From Scytonema tolypothrichoides VB-61278 (lineage in GTDB: Bacteria; Cyanobacteriota; Cyanobacteriia; Cyanobacteriales; Nostocaceae): a stretch of 64,000 nucleotides of DNA. Every line of letters begins with the position of its first letter. Position 1 is the stretch's first letter. A program made the translations under genes and the position numbers. The notes beneath the pieces were generated by a model, which worked only from the letters and a program-made list of their open reading frames with translations, was not told the origin of the DNA and made no database searches. Below, piece after piece: positions 20,215 through 29,830 of the stretch. Location of the stretch: assembly GCF_000828085.3 (NCBI RefSeq), contig NZ_JXCA02000024.1:396568-460567 (forward strand), given 5' to 3'.

Positions 20215-21861
20215 TTAACGTAGTCGTCCTGAGCGCAAAATACTGATAATTAACCACAACCCTAATAAACTAGCAGCAGCGAACAACACATTGCTCACAA
20301 ACAACAACTGAGATGTCCGTGCATTGCTAGAAATAATTGCTGCGCCCATAATCAGTGAACCCACTAGGATGCTAAAAGAAAGACGATTTGCAGCATCATC
20401 TGTTGTTCGGCGTAAACTATCTAAACCTCGCACCGATAAATTCCACTGTAGAGATTCTGAGGTAATTCGATCTAGCAGCAACTCTATTTGTCGAGGAGAT
20501 TGTAAAGAGAGGCTTTTGACATCTAGGGCTGTTCTGAGGAGCGATCGCACAGGACTTTCCCCAAACAACTGTCGCCGAAACAAGTCCGTCAGCAATGGCT
20601 GAATTTCATCAATAAAGTTCAACTCTGGGTTAAATCCTCGCGCCACCCCCTCTAAGTTAGCCAGGGTTTTGGCATATAAACCCATGTTACTGGGCAAGCG
20701 AATTTTATTGTTACGGGCGATTTGCAGAAGTTCGTAAATGATGAGACTGAAATTAAGTTGCGATACGCTTAAGTTGTAATACTTTCGCAGCATTCGGTCA
20801 TAATCATTTTCCAGTTGCACCATAATCACTGGCTGTGTAGACTCCGCCAGCTGCAAAGTTAGTTGAGCACACCGCCTCGCATCCAGATCCACAATTGCCA
20901 ACAACATTTCTATTAATATGCCTTGCGTGCGGGGGTCAAGCCGTCCCACCATGCCACAATCTAAAAGGGCAACGCGACCATCTTTAAGATAAAATAAGTT
21001 TCCAGGATGGGGATCAGCGTGAAAGAAACCATCAATATACAGTTGCTGGAAGAAAGCTCGAAACAGTAGTGTGGTAATTTCTTTACGTTCTTGCGCTGGA
21101 TCTTTGCCGTTTTCTTCACTCTCAAGATTTGCCGATAGCAGGGGAACTCCGTTCAGCCACTCCATCACGAGTAATTTTGGTGTCGTTAAATCCCAGAAAA
21201 TTTCGGCAACCACTAATTGTGTAGGATCAAACCAGCGACTCTCGGATAAATTGCGTCGTAACTGGTCGGTGAAGCTCGCTTCTCGTGTAAAATCTAATTC
21301 TGCTTCTAGGGCTTTGGTAAATTCTTCGGCGATCGCTTTGATTTCATAATTTTGCCCAAATTCAGTACGAGCCACTAAATCGGCTATACCTTGAATTAAG
21401 GCGATATCTTGAGGAACAGTCAGATCAATTCCTGGACGTTGTACCTTAAGAGCGACTTCCCGACCATCTACAAGTGTAGCTTTATGTGTCTGGGCAATTG
21501 AGCCTGCTGCTACTGGGATAGCATTTATTGTGGTGAAGGTTTCTTCTAAAGGACGCTTGAGTTGTTTGCGAATCAGGACTTCTACATCTGCCCAGGGAAC
21601 TGGTGGTACTTCATCTTGTAGTGTTGATAATTCCTCTATGTATCCAGCGCTCAGCAAATCTGGACGGGTAGACATTAACTGACCGAGCTTGATGTAGACT
21701 GGTCCTAAGTCTACTAGGATGTTTTTTAAAACAGCAGGTGTGGGTAGCTGGGGTTCATCAGCTTTTCCTCCAGTGAGGACTCGTCGCATATAGTCCCAAC
21801 CATTACGAAGTAGGACTTCAATGATTTCTCTTTGGCGAGGAACAGTTTGGGTGAGGAACAT
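20215..21861 (-). CDS. AarF/UbiB/ABC1 family atypical kinase
   Basis: The 548-residue protein has the ABC1/UbiB signatures: the KxGQ motif in LGPVYIKLGQLMSTRPDLL, the alanine-rich nucleotide loop in AAGSIAQTHKATL, VALKVQRPGID with the ATP-contacting Lys, and FFHADPHPGNLF. Two hydrophobic stretches form the C-terminus (LSFSILVGSLIMGAAII and LFAAASLLGLWLIISIL). In cyanobacteria and chloroplasts such proteins affect prenylquinone metabolism; the exact role of this paralogue is unknown. It is a single gene, convergent with fghA. Confidence 0.92.
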   Translation of the reverse strand: MFLTQTVPRQREIIEVLLRNGWDYMRRVLTGGKADEPQLPTPAVLKNILVDLGPVYIKLGQLMSTRPDLLSAGYIEELSTLQDEVPPVPWADVEVLIRKQLKRPLEETFTTINAIPVAAGSIAQTHKATLVDGREVALKVQRPGIDLTVPQDIALIQGIADLVARTEFGQNYEIKAIAEEFTKALEAELDFTREASFTDQLRRNLSESRWFDPTQLVVAEIFWDLTTPKLLVMEWLNGVPLLSANLESEENGKDPAQERKEITTLLFRAFFQQLYIDGFFHADPHPGNLFYLKDGRVALLDCGMVGRLDPRTQGILIEMLLAIVDLDARRCAQLTLQLAESTQPVIMVQLENDYDRMLRKYYNLSVSQLNFSLIIYELLQIARNNKIRLPSNMGLYAKTLANLEGVARGFNPELNFIDEIQPLLTDLFRRQLFGESPVRSLLRTALDVKSLSLQSPRQIELLLDRITSESLQWNLSVRGLDSLRRTTDDAANRLSFSILVGSLIMGAAIISSNARTSQLLFVSNVLFAAASLLGLWLIISILRSGRLR

Positions 21862-22084
21862 GGTTTTATAAAAAAGCAGGATGCAACAGAAAGAGCAATA
21901 GACGAGGAACGAGAAGTCAGCCGCAGGACATCATGATGATACCAAGCCGTTGATATTGCTGTTAGTTTTGGGGATTTTGCTTGGTATAGCGCAATCCTTA
22001 AATATTTGTAAAGGTAATCTTACAAAATATTGTAGAGAAAGTTCATCCCTTCAAAGAGGTGTATACAAATCTCTTGCCCCAAGA

Positions 22085-22260
22085 CTTGCTGTGATATCAT
22101 CGTACTCAGTACCGTGGGGCACACGGAAACGAACGCTTGAGAAGCTAGTTGTAAGACTAGGCACATCAGAAAGTTAGACCATTAGTAGGGTAACTGAAAG
22201 GGGCAATCTGAGTCCAAGAATCCTACTCCTTCGGGCTGTGGGAATGTCAAGTGATTTAAG
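22085..22260 (+). mobile_element. Possible right-end remnant of an IS200/IS605 (TnpB-type) element
   Basis: A short open stretch with WGTRKRTLEKL and LGTSES is followed by GAATCCTACTCCTTCGGG and GTGGGAATGTCAAG. The latter forms a hairpin with a UUCG loop, like the 3' end of TnpB elements and their guide RNA in cyanobacteria. No recognisable transposase or TnpB catalytic region remains. This rests on resemblance to remembered elements. Confidence 0.35.
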
Positions 22261-22265
22261 CATAA

Positions 22266-22294
22266 ATCCCCATCGTTGATGAAACGATGGGGAT
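22266..22294 (+). terminator. Strong hairpin ATCCCCATCGTT with T-run
   Basis: A perfect 12-bp stem (ATCCCCATCGTT/AACGATGGGGAT) with a 5-nt loop is followed by AGAAAAATTTTTT. It may terminate a transcript read rightwards through the IS-like remnant. The surrounding 21862-22588 has no gene; at 22438-22468 there is a short tandem TTTTGAA/AATTTTG repeat. Confidence 0.5.
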
Positions 22295-22588
22295 AGAAAA
22301 ATTTTTTGGGACACAGAAATAGGCTTTTGATAAGCAATAATGCAGTTGATCGTACATTAAAGAGTTTAAGACGCCTACGTCTACACGTAGTCTCAGTTAG
22401 AGTTGGGGTTGAAATCCGCAGTTCTAACTGTCTTTCATTTTGAATTTTGAATTTTGAATTTTGAATTGTTAATGCTCTTGGCTAGAGGTTCACAACTACT
22501 GATTTGCATAATTGTTCAAATGAAATAACAAACAGAAAAGTTATACTGGTTGATACACCTAGCGTGCCTCTGCCAAGAGTTTTAACTT

Positions 22589-23653
22589 TTAAAGCAAGTT
22601 TGTAAATTGGGGATTAGCTTGTAGGGTTTTGAGGACTTGCTTAATTTCCTGGGTACGGTCTTTTTTGACAATCAGGGTAACGTTGCGATCGCGCACAATC
22701 ACAACATCCTCTAACCCAATGGTAACAATGACATCCTCCTCATTTGTGGAATAGAGTATGGCTCCCTGTGTGTCTAGTCCGACATGAGTTGCAAATTCAA
22801 CATTAGGAATGCCTTCTTTTTTCATTAAACGCTCGATCGCATTCCAATCTCCCAAATCATCCCAGCCAAATTCCGCAGGTAAGACATAAGCGATATCTGT
22901 CTTTTCCATCAAGGCATAGTCTATACTTTTCTTAGGGAGATCTTGGTAGATATCAGGACCGTATTTTTCTATCGGTTCGATAATTTCTGGGGCGTGTCTG
23001 TACAGTTCCTTGAGAACAACACCTGCTCGAAAAACAAACATACCGCTATTCCAGCTAAAACGTCCTGTAGATAGGAAGTCTTCAGCCGTTTGACGGTCAG
23101 GCTTTTCAGTAAAGCGGTTGACGTGATAAGCTGGCAAATCATTAAATATGCCAATCTTTTCCCCTTGTTCGATGTAGCCGTAACCAGTTGATGCAAAGGT
23201 AGGTTTGATCCCCAGTGTGACAATCGCCGCTTGGGTAGCCGCAAGCTCTCTAGCTGCATCTATTGTACATACAAATGCTTTTTGGTCAGCGATCCAATGG
23301 TCAGCTGGGAAAAAACCGATAAGAGCGTCGTCTCCGTAACGCTTTTGAATTTCCAAACTAGTCCAAGCAACTGCAGCGGCAGTATCCCTTCCCTGCGATT
23401 CAACAAGTAGGTTATCTGATGGCAGTAATGGTAGTTGTTCTCTAACTCCTTGAGCTATCTGACCAGAAGTAATAACCCACAGGTTATCCCAACCGCCTGC
23501 AAGTGTCAATAGTCGGTCGGCAGTTGCTTGTAGGAGACTTCTGTCAGTACCATCAAGATTCAAAAATTGCTTAGGTCGATTTTGACGACTCAGGGGCCAA
23601 AAACGCTCACCTTTTCCACCAGCAAGGATTACAGGGAACAAAGTTCTAGTCAT
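22589..23653 (-). CDS. manC: Mannose-1-phosphate guanylyltransferase
   Basis: Makes GDP-mannose from mannose 1-phosphate and GTP for polysaccharide and glycan synthesis. The signature LAGGKGERFWPLSRQNRPKQFLNL stands at the N-terminus, with FFPADHWI, RFTEKPD and WNSGMFVF following. At 354 residues it has only the nucleotidyltransferase and its short beta-helix; the phosphomannose isomerase domain found in bifunctional enzymes is absent. It is divergent from the LCP gene, which also concerns cell-wall or surface polymers. Confidence 0.95.
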   Translation of the reverse strand: MTRTLFPVILAGGKGERFWPLSRQNRPKQFLNLDGTDRSLLQATADRLLTLAGGWDNLWVITSGQIAQGVREQLPLLPSDNLLVESQGRDTAAAVAWTSLEIQKRYGDDALIGFFPADHWIADQKAFVCTIDAARELAATQAAIVTLGIKPTFASTGYGYIEQGEKIGIFNDLPAYHVNRFTEKPDRQTAEDFLSTGRFSWNSGMFVFRAGVVLKELYRHAPEIIEPIEKYGPDIYQDLPKKSIDYALMEKTDIAYVLPAEFGWDDLGDWNAIERLMKKEGIPNVEFATHVGLDTQGAILYSTNEEDVIVTIGLEDVVIVRDRNVTLIVKKDRTQEIKQVLKTLQANPQFTNLL

Positions 23654-23948
23654 TGGGTCAGAGTAACTTACTAAAGAACACTACAAGTGTACTGTGACAA
23701 ATAAAAGTAATGAAGTATAAAGATACTTGGACAAAATCAGAGGATATAACACAGACATACACCATAAAAAAGCGAATAGTAAAGGTATACAGGGATTATG
23801 GGGGACTTTCAGTACGATAACTAGGATGAGGTAAGATGAAAAATTTACACTTGACTTCAAACTTCGAGTAAGGTAGTTCACTGGCAGGCAAGATTTATAA
23901 GTTGCATTAACATTACGTTTAGGGAGTGTGATCAGTGGGGAGAGTATT

Positions 23949-25379
23949 GTGGTCAAGCAAGTAGCAAGTCAAAAACAGCAGAGCACATCAAGTAAATTAC
24001 AACAATCCCCAAAAGGGGTAACACTCACAAAGCAAAAAAATATTTCTCGTAACTTCGTATCTTCGGGGTCTGTTCCCAGCCAGCTTTATCATCGGCTAGG
24101 GTTAGCCATGCCTCGATGGCTTTTTTGGGTACTGACAATTGTTGTAGGAATGACCTTGTCAGGGTTGCTGGTATCGAGTTTGGCACTTTGGACTCCACTG
24201 TGGAGTGACATTGATCGAACAGATGAAGAAGTAGGACTGAGTGGCAAAGATCAAAAAACACCTCTACCAGGGGAGTTGTGGAGTAACATTTCACAATACC
24301 GTCTGACTCGACCCATGAATATCTTGGTCATGGGTATTGAACCAGTACCTAAGAGTGTAGATGGAACTCCCGAAAGTTTTGCAGGTCATAGCGATACGAT
24401 ACTGCTGATACGACTCAACCCAAGCAACAAAACAATTCGGGTACTTTCTATCCCTAAAGATACCATGACAGCTATTCCAGAAAAAGGATTAACTAAGGTA
24501 TCTGAAGCCAACGCTAAAGGAGGTAAAGTTTTAGCGGCACGAGTTGTCAGCCGTACTCTGAGTAATGCACCTATTGATCGCTACATTCGTATTTCTACCA
24601 GTGGCTTACGACGCCTAGTGGATCAGTTGGGTGGAGTAGAGGTTTTTGTTCCGAAACCAATGGTTAACAAAGATCCTGGAACAGGATTTTCGATTAACTT
24701 AGTCAACGGCTGGCAAACATTGAATGGTGAACAAGCAGAACAGTTTGTGCGGTTTCGCGAACCAGCAATGGGCGATTTGGAAAGAGTACAGCGACAGCAA
24801 GCACTCTTGGTAGGGTTGCGCGATCGCCTAAACACTCCCACTGTTTTACCCAAATTGCCTCAGATTATCCGCGTTATGGGAAGGCATTTCGACACTAACC
24901 TTAAGCTAGAAGAAATGATGGCAATAGTGAACTTTGCCTTGAACATAGAGCGAGATAATTACCAGATGACCATATTACCTGGAATTTTCAGCCGTCTCAG
25001 CCAAGATCCCAATAGCTATTGGTTGGATCTAACTGGGCGAGTTGACTTGCTACAGGATTACGCTGGGGTGACAATAGGGGGTATGTCCTCAAGTGTCAAA
25101 CCGCCCACTAGCCTGAAAATTGCTATTCAGAATGCATCTAGAAAACCTCAACTAACTCAAAAAGTTATTAATAATCTTAAACAGCAAGGATTTACGAAAG
25201 TTTACGCCATACCAGATTGGTCTGATAACCGAAGCGAAACTAAGATTATTGTCCAAAAAGGTAACCGACAAGCAGGAGAACAATTACAAAAAATCTTAGG
25301 TTTGGGTCAGGTTGAGGTGTCAGCGACTGGCGATCTAGAATCTGATATCACAATCCGGATTGGCAAGGATTGGAAGTAG
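23949..25379 (+). CDS. LytR-CpsA-Psr family glycopolymer transferase with LytR_C domain
   Basis: After a short basic N-terminus comes one membrane span (about PRWLFWVLTIVVGMTLSGLL), then an extracytoplasmic LCP domain (MNILVMGIEPV, DTILLIRLNPSNKTIRVLSIPKDT, RFREPAMGDLERVQRQQ with the conserved Arg residues). A C-terminal LytR_C domain begins at LKIAIQNASRKPQ. LCP enzymes transfer lipid-linked glycopolymers to peptidoglycan. GTG at 23949 is preceded by GGGGAG at a normal distance; the frame opens at an earlier GTG (23928), where the spacing to AGGGAG is too short. Confidence 0.93.
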   Translation: MVKQVASQKQQSTSSKLQQSPKGVTLTKQKNISRNFVSSGSVPSQLYHRLGLAMPRWLFWVLTIVVGMTLSGLLVSSLALWTPLWSDIDRTDEEVGLSGKDQKTPLPGELWSNISQYRLTRPMNILVMGIEPVPKSVDGTPESFAGHSDTILLIRLNPSNKTIRVLSIPKDTMTAIPEKGLTKVSEANAKGGKVLAARVVSRTLSNAPIDRYIRISTSGLRRLVDQLGGVEVFVPKPMVNKDPGTGFSINLVNGWQTLNGEQAEQFVRFREPAMGDLERVQRQQALLVGLRDRLNTPTVLPKLPQIIRVMGRHFDTNLKLEEMMAIVNFALNIERDNYQMTILPGIFSRLSQDPNSYWLDLTGRVDLLQDYAGVTIGGMSSSVKPPTSLKIAIQNASRKPQLTQKVINNLKQQGFTKVYAIPDWSDNRSETKIIVQKGNRQAGEQLQKILGLGQVEVSATGDLESDITIRIGKDWK

Positions 25380-25687
25380 TCACTCGCTTCGCGAGAATTC
25401 AAAGTTCAAAATATGTCCAGAGGAAATATTTTGAATTGTTTCGGTCATCACTCAACAGCGAAGCGTGCTGTGAACAACAGAGATTGTCAAGCGATTACCC
25501 CAATGCGCGTAGGGAACACCGGCAGGCGGCTTGGGCTAACGCGTAGCGTGTCCGACGGACTCAGCGCATACTTTGTGAACGAACGGTCAAGCTTGACACA
25601 CCACACCCTTGCCAACAAACGCTTGGCGATACGCCGGCAGAAGTCTGCCCTTTGGCGTATCGCTGAGAGTATCTCGCGCAAAGAAAG
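25380..25687. repeat. Repeat-rich intergenic region
   Basis: Contains cyanobacterial repeat pieces such as GCGTAGCGTGTCCGACGGAC and the near-palindrome GGCGATACGCCGGCAGAAG with GGCGTATCGC. Open frames here follow the repeats and show no family resemblance. Nothing else is recognised up to 26178 apart from the possible small gene at 25688. Confidence 0.45.
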
Positions 25688-25783
25688 ATGAAACAAATCC
25701 TGCTTCGTATATTGGGATTCATTGTAGTTTGGCTTCTTGCCTGGTTATGGGTGCTGCTTTACGCTAGTCCAGTTTATGGTTAA
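25688..25783 (+). CDS. Possible 31-residue single-span membrane peptide
   Basis: ATG at 25688 opens a frame of 31 codons with one hydrophobic helix (RILGFIVVWLLAWLWVLLY) and a short polar tail. The upstream AAGAAAG is a weak ribosome site. It does not match small photosystem or NDH subunits that I know. Because it is short and surrounded by repeats it may be chance. Confidence 0.3.
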   Translation: MKQILLRILGFIVVWLLAWLWVLLYASPVYG

Positions 25784-26178
25784 TTGATGGGCAAGTGCTT
25801 CATAATTAGAAAAAAAGCGAAACAACACCATATTTTGACTGTCTTTTTATCAAAAAAATATATAGGATTCTTATTTGATTTTTGCTCAGCTAGGTACAGT
25901 TTCTGTTAATCAGTTATCAGTTATCAGCTCATTTTGGCTTGATAATTGTTCACTGTGTAGGTAGCTGTTCCCTGTTCCTTATTTATCAAGCATTGTAGCT
26001 TAGATCGGTGCCTTTACAAAAGTTAATGTCATAACATTGACACACAGTGTTCATACCATATTCATAGCCTTGAAATATATTCACTGAAGAGTTGCTCATT
26101 GGTGACGGTGACTTAAGTAAATTGCCTGATGCCTATTGTCATTCCCACTTCTCTTCAAAAAAATCAGGGTTAGTAGAA

Positions 26179-27150
26179 ATGAATTCCAGCCTTATCTTAT
26201 CGAACATATTGAATCCGCCAGTACTGTTTTTCTTTGTAGGAATGCTGGCAATTTTTCTGAAATCCGATTTAGAAATTCCCCAACCTTTACCAAAATTATT
26301 TTCTCTTTACTTGCTTTTTGCAATTGGGTTTAAGGGAGGATATGAACTTGATGAGAGCGGAATTAATCCACAAGTAGCGTTGACATTGATAGCAGGTATC
26401 TTCATGGCTTGTGCAGTTCCTATCTACTCATTTTTTATTTTAAAAACAAAACTTGATGCGTATAATGCTGGGGCTATTGCTGCAACTTATGGTTCCATCA
26501 GTGCTGTTACTTTTATTACTGCACAGTCCTTTCTAAAAGTACTTGATATTACCTCTGATGGATACATGGTAGCTGCTTTGGCACTGATGGAATCTCCAGC
26601 AATTATTGTGGGTATTGTTTTAGTAAGAGCATTTGGTCAAAATAAAGAGAACGCCGAATTTTCTTGGAGTGAAGTTTTGCGAGAGGCTTTCCTCAATGGT
26701 TCTGTGTTTCTCTTAGTTAGTAGCCTGATCGTTGGCATTTTAACAGGACAGAAAGGTTGGGAAAAACTACAACCATTTACTCAAAGCATCTTCTACGGTG
26801 TTCTAGCATTTTTTCTACTAGATATGGGAATGGTAGCTGCTAGAAGAATTAAAGATATAAGAAAAACAGGTTCTTTTCTAATTATATTTTCTGTATTTAT
26901 GCCTGTTGCCAATGCAATTTTGGGAATAATTATTGCTAAAGTCATTGGAATACCACAAGGTAATGCTCTTTTATTTGCTGTTCTTTGTGCTAGTGCTTCT
27001 TACATAGCAGTTCCTGCAGCTATGAGAATGACAGTTCCTGAAGCTAATCCTAGCTTGTATATTTCTATGGCTTTAGCACTCACTTTTCCATTCAATATTA
27101 TTGTGGGGATTCCTTTATATATGAACATTATCAAAGTGATGGGAGTGTAG
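26179..27150 (+). CDS. sbtA: SbtA-type sodium-dependent bicarbonate transporter
   Basis: The protein from ATG 26179 has 323 residues and about ten hydrophobic spans. Family segments include LYLLFAIGFKGGYELDESG, AATYGSISAVTFITAQSFL and LCASASYIAVPAAMRM. SbtA imports bicarbonate with sodium across the plasma membrane. The frame is open 29 codons farther upstream (TTG 26092), but that part is not family sequence. It is slightly shorter than classical SbtA and may be an SbtA-like paralogue. The next genes are a carbonic anhydrase and pxcA, so the locus deals with inorganic carbon. Confidence 0.9.
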   Translation: MNSSLILSNILNPPVLFFFVGMLAIFLKSDLEIPQPLPKLFSLYLLFAIGFKGGYELDESGINPQVALTLIAGIFMACAVPIYSFFILKTKLDAYNAGAIAATYGSISAVTFITAQSFLKVLDITSDGYMVAALALMESPAIIVGIVLVRAFGQNKENAEFSWSEVLREAFLNGSVFLLVSSLIVGILTGQKGWEKLQPFTQSIFYGVLAFFLLDMGMVAARRIKDIRKTGSFLIIFSVFMPVANAILGIIIAKVIGIPQGNALLFAVLCASASYIAVPAAMRMTVPEANPSLYISMALALTFPFNIIVGIPLYMNIIKVMGV

Positions 27151-27399
27151 CACAGTCGAAGCAGTCAATAAGTTATAAATCATGACCAATTCACTAAACC
27201 CTTGGGTGGGGACAGAAAACCCCATCCATAGGTTTTATACTCTTAATGACAAGACTGCTTGACTCTTTTGTTGTGGTCTTCAAAAAAGTCTATCATATTC
27301 AAAAAAAACATCAAAAAAATGACAGTTTTTTTCAGAAAAATGGGCTAAAACATATGAAGTTTAACAAGAAAGATTTCTTTCCATAGGAGGAACTAGATT

Positions 27400-28071
27400 G
27401 TGCCTATCAAACACTTAATCGCTGGTTTGAATTATTTTCATGACAACTATTTTGTCACACATCGAGAGTTGTTTCAGGAATTATCTCATGGTCAAACTCC
27501 TGAGGTTTTACTTATCACTTGTGCTGATTCTCGTATTGACCCTAATTTAATCACCCAAACCCAGCCAGGGGAGTTATTTGTTATTCGTAATATTGGTAAT
27601 ATTATTCCACCTTATGGACCACTCAATAATGGTGAAGGTGCAGGTGTAGAATATGCAGTTCAAGCATTAAATATTAAAGATATTATTATTTGTGGTCATT
27701 CCCACTGTGGAGCGATGAAAGGACTATTACAAATAGGTAATCTTGCTCAGCAAATGCCACTAGTATATAATTGGTTGAAGCACTATGGCGAGCCTACCCG
27801 TCGTTTTGTCCTAGACAACTACAAGGATTGTCCCACCGAGAAACTATTAAAAATTGCAATTGAACAGAACGTTCTAATACAAATAGAAAATCTGAAAACT
27901 TACCCGATAATTTGCTCGAAACTTCACAGTGGTCAAATCACTCTTCATGCTTGGATTTATGAAATTGAGAGTGGAGAAGTCTTTGCTTATGATGTTAACA
28001 AAAAACAATTTGAACTTCTCAATCGCTCATTCTCTGTACCAAACTCTCTTATCGGTGTACACTCAGAATAA
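27400..28071 (+). CDS. Beta-class carbonic anhydrase
   Basis: A 223-residue beta-carbonic anhydrase, interconverting CO2 and bicarbonate. Zinc ligands are visible: Cys and Asp-Arg of LLITCADSRIDPNL, and His and Cys of IICGHSHCGAM. The start is GTG at 27400, set by AGGAGG at 27385-27390. It has no signal peptide, so it is cytoplasmic or carboxysomal. Its place between sbtA and pxcA suggests balancing imported bicarbonate and pH. Confidence 0.95.
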   Translation: MPIKHLIAGLNYFHDNYFVTHRELFQELSHGQTPEVLLITCADSRIDPNLITQTQPGELFVIRNIGNIIPPYGPLNNGEGAGVEYAVQALNIKDIIICGHSHCGAMKGLLQIGNLAQQMPLVYNWLKHYGEPTRRFVLDNYKDCPTEKLLKIAIEQNVLIQIENLKTYPIICSKLHSGQITLHAWIYEIESGEVFAYDVNKKQFELLNRSFSVPNSLIGVHSE

Positions 28072-28188
28072 GATACCCATTTGATGGCTAATAAGTTATA
28101 AGTATCAATTATACTTTATTAGCCATTATTGATTTTTCAATTAAAGAAAACAAAAATTGTTACAAAAATTACAATCTGAAATTCTAAC

Positions 28189-29472
28189 ATGAAAATTTCG
28201 TTTTTCAACAAGAATCCAGGATTCATCGGACAAAAAATTCAAGAATACTTACAGGCTGGTAACAAACGGTTACTTGGTACACCAGAAAGAGCACTATCAG
28301 AAGCTTACCAAGCTGCTCATAGAATTAAAAATATTGAAAGAGAACATTTTAATGGTCAAAAAATCACCCCAGAGTTAAGCAATTACACTGAAAATGTCAG
28401 GGCTTATTGGCAGGTTTCTCTCAACAAGAACTTAATGATTATCAAGGCAAAATTAGCAGAGTTTCGTATCAGCTGTTCTCTCCTCGATATATCAAGTTCT
28501 ACTTTTTTAGAAAAATTAAGTTTTATTGATGAGGTGACCCTCAAATATGATTTAGAACAAGAAATCAATAAAAACGGGATAACACCAGTCTCTCAACCAT
28601 TACAAATGAACCGTGACGAAGTTAACAACCAGTCAGATTCATCTGGGGTAGACAATATGAAAGTTGACCCGGTTTTTAAGAAAACAGGTATATTCCCTAG
28701 GTCAATTGGAAGAACACTCAATAGAATTAAAGCAGATTTTTTGCCACAAGCAGAAGAAAAATTTGTTAGAGAGTTCCAAATTTCTAGAAAGAGAACAAGA
28801 ACTGCGGCAAAATTTTTGGCAATGCTAGTTCTTGTGCCAATTTTAACTCAATCTCTTTCTAAAGAATTCTTAGTAAGTCCAATTGTAGAGCGGGTCAGAG
28901 GTGAACATGTCAGTCAACTGTTCCTTAACTCTGAAATGGAAGAAGAAGCTCTCACAGAGTTAAAAACTTTTGAACACAAACTAAAATTTCAGAGCCTGAT
29001 TAGTCAAGCACCACCACTTTCTTCAGAAGTCATAGAGGAAAAAGTAAAACAGAAAGTCCATACAATTGCTGAGGAATTTCGGGAGAAAGGCAATAACGCT
29101 ATTAGCAATGTTTTTGCTGATTTGCTATCACTTATAGCTTTTGCATGGGTCATTGTTACAAGCAAAAGAGAAATTGTGATTGTGAAATCTTTTATCGATG
29201 ATGTTATCTATGGTTTGAGTGACAGTGCTAAAGCTTTCTTGATTATTCTCTTCACAGATATATTTGTCGGATTCCACTCACCACATGGTTGGGAGGTGAT
29301 TCTTGAAGGATTTGCGGAACACTTGGGGCTTCCAGCAGAGAAAAGCGCAATATCTATTTTTATTGCTACTTTCCCTGTGATTTTAGACACTATTTTTAAA
29401 TACTGGATTTTCCGCTATCTGAGTCGGTTGTCTCCTTCAGCTTTGGCGACAATGAAAGAAATGAACGAGTAA
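28189..29472 (+). CDS. pxcA: Proton extrusion protein PxcA (CotA/CemA family)
   Basis: The 427-residue protein begins with the cyanobacterial PxcA region (PGFIGQKIQEYLQAGNKRLLGTPERALSEAY) and ends with the CemA-like membrane domain: LAMLVLVPILTQSL, NVFADLLSLIAFAWVIVTSKREI, SAKAFLIILFTDIFVGFHSPHGWE and IFIATFPVILDTIFKYWIF. PxcA is needed for light-induced proton release and indirectly for CO2 and nitrate uptake. It follows the carbonic anhydrase by 117 bp on the same strand. Confidence 0.95.
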   Translation: MKISFFNKNPGFIGQKIQEYLQAGNKRLLGTPERALSEAYQAAHRIKNIEREHFNGQKITPELSNYTENVRAYWQVSLNKNLMIIKAKLAEFRISCSLLDISSSTFLEKLSFIDEVTLKYDLEQEINKNGITPVSQPLQMNRDEVNNQSDSSGVDNMKVDPVFKKTGIFPRSIGRTLNRIKADFLPQAEEKFVREFQISRKRTRTAAKFLAMLVLVPILTQSLSKEFLVSPIVERVRGEHVSQLFLNSEMEEEALTELKTFEHKLKFQSLISQAPPLSSEVIEEKVKQKVHTIAEEFREKGNNAISNVFADLLSLIAFAWVIVTSKREIVIVKSFIDDVIYGLSDSAKAFLIILFTDIFVGFHSPHGWEVILEGFAEHLGLPAEKSAISIFIATFPVILDTIFKYWIFRYLSRLSPSALATMKEMNE

Positions 29473-29497
29473 TAAGCTGTGACCGATATGGCGTTGC

Positions 29498-29776
29498 AGA
29501 CTAACTCATGAGGATCTTCCTTTTGTGCCAATTGTGCGGACTTTTGCGCCGATTGTCGCTGGCATTGGTGCCATGCATTATCGCACATTTATGTCTTATA
29601 ACTTGGTTGGCGGGTTTGTTTGGACATTCGGCATCACTCTGTTAGGATTTTTCTTAGGAAAATCCCTACCAGCTGAACAGCTAGATAAGTATTTGTTACC
29701 CATTATTGGATTAATTATTGTTGTTTCTTTATTACCATCAATTCTTCATATTATTAAAGAAAACAAGAAAAGCTGA
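29498..29776 (+). pseudogene. C-terminal fragment of a DedA-family membrane protein
   Basis: The frame encodes FVPIVRTFAPIVAGIGAMHY and continues through two hydrophobic helices to a basic tail, which is the last ~80 residues of DedA/SNARE-associated proteins. Full members have ~200 residues; the N-terminal half is absent between here and the pxcA stop 25 bp upstream. The only start is GTG 29525, inside the conserved core. It therefore looks like a truncated remnant after a deletion. Confidence 0.8.
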
Positions 29777-29830
29777 CAAAGAAGGCTTAAGCGGTTCGTT
29801 GAGTGACTTGCTCAAGAGGATATCAGGGTC

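Noticed and set aside
22969-23259. 96-codon frame inside manC on the same strand
   Set aside because: Off-frame reading of the conserved nucleotidyltransferase; no independent features.
25413-25691. 92-codon plus-strand frame after the LCP gene
   Set aside because: It follows dispersed palindromic repeats, and its translation is arginine- and serine-rich without any family resemblance.
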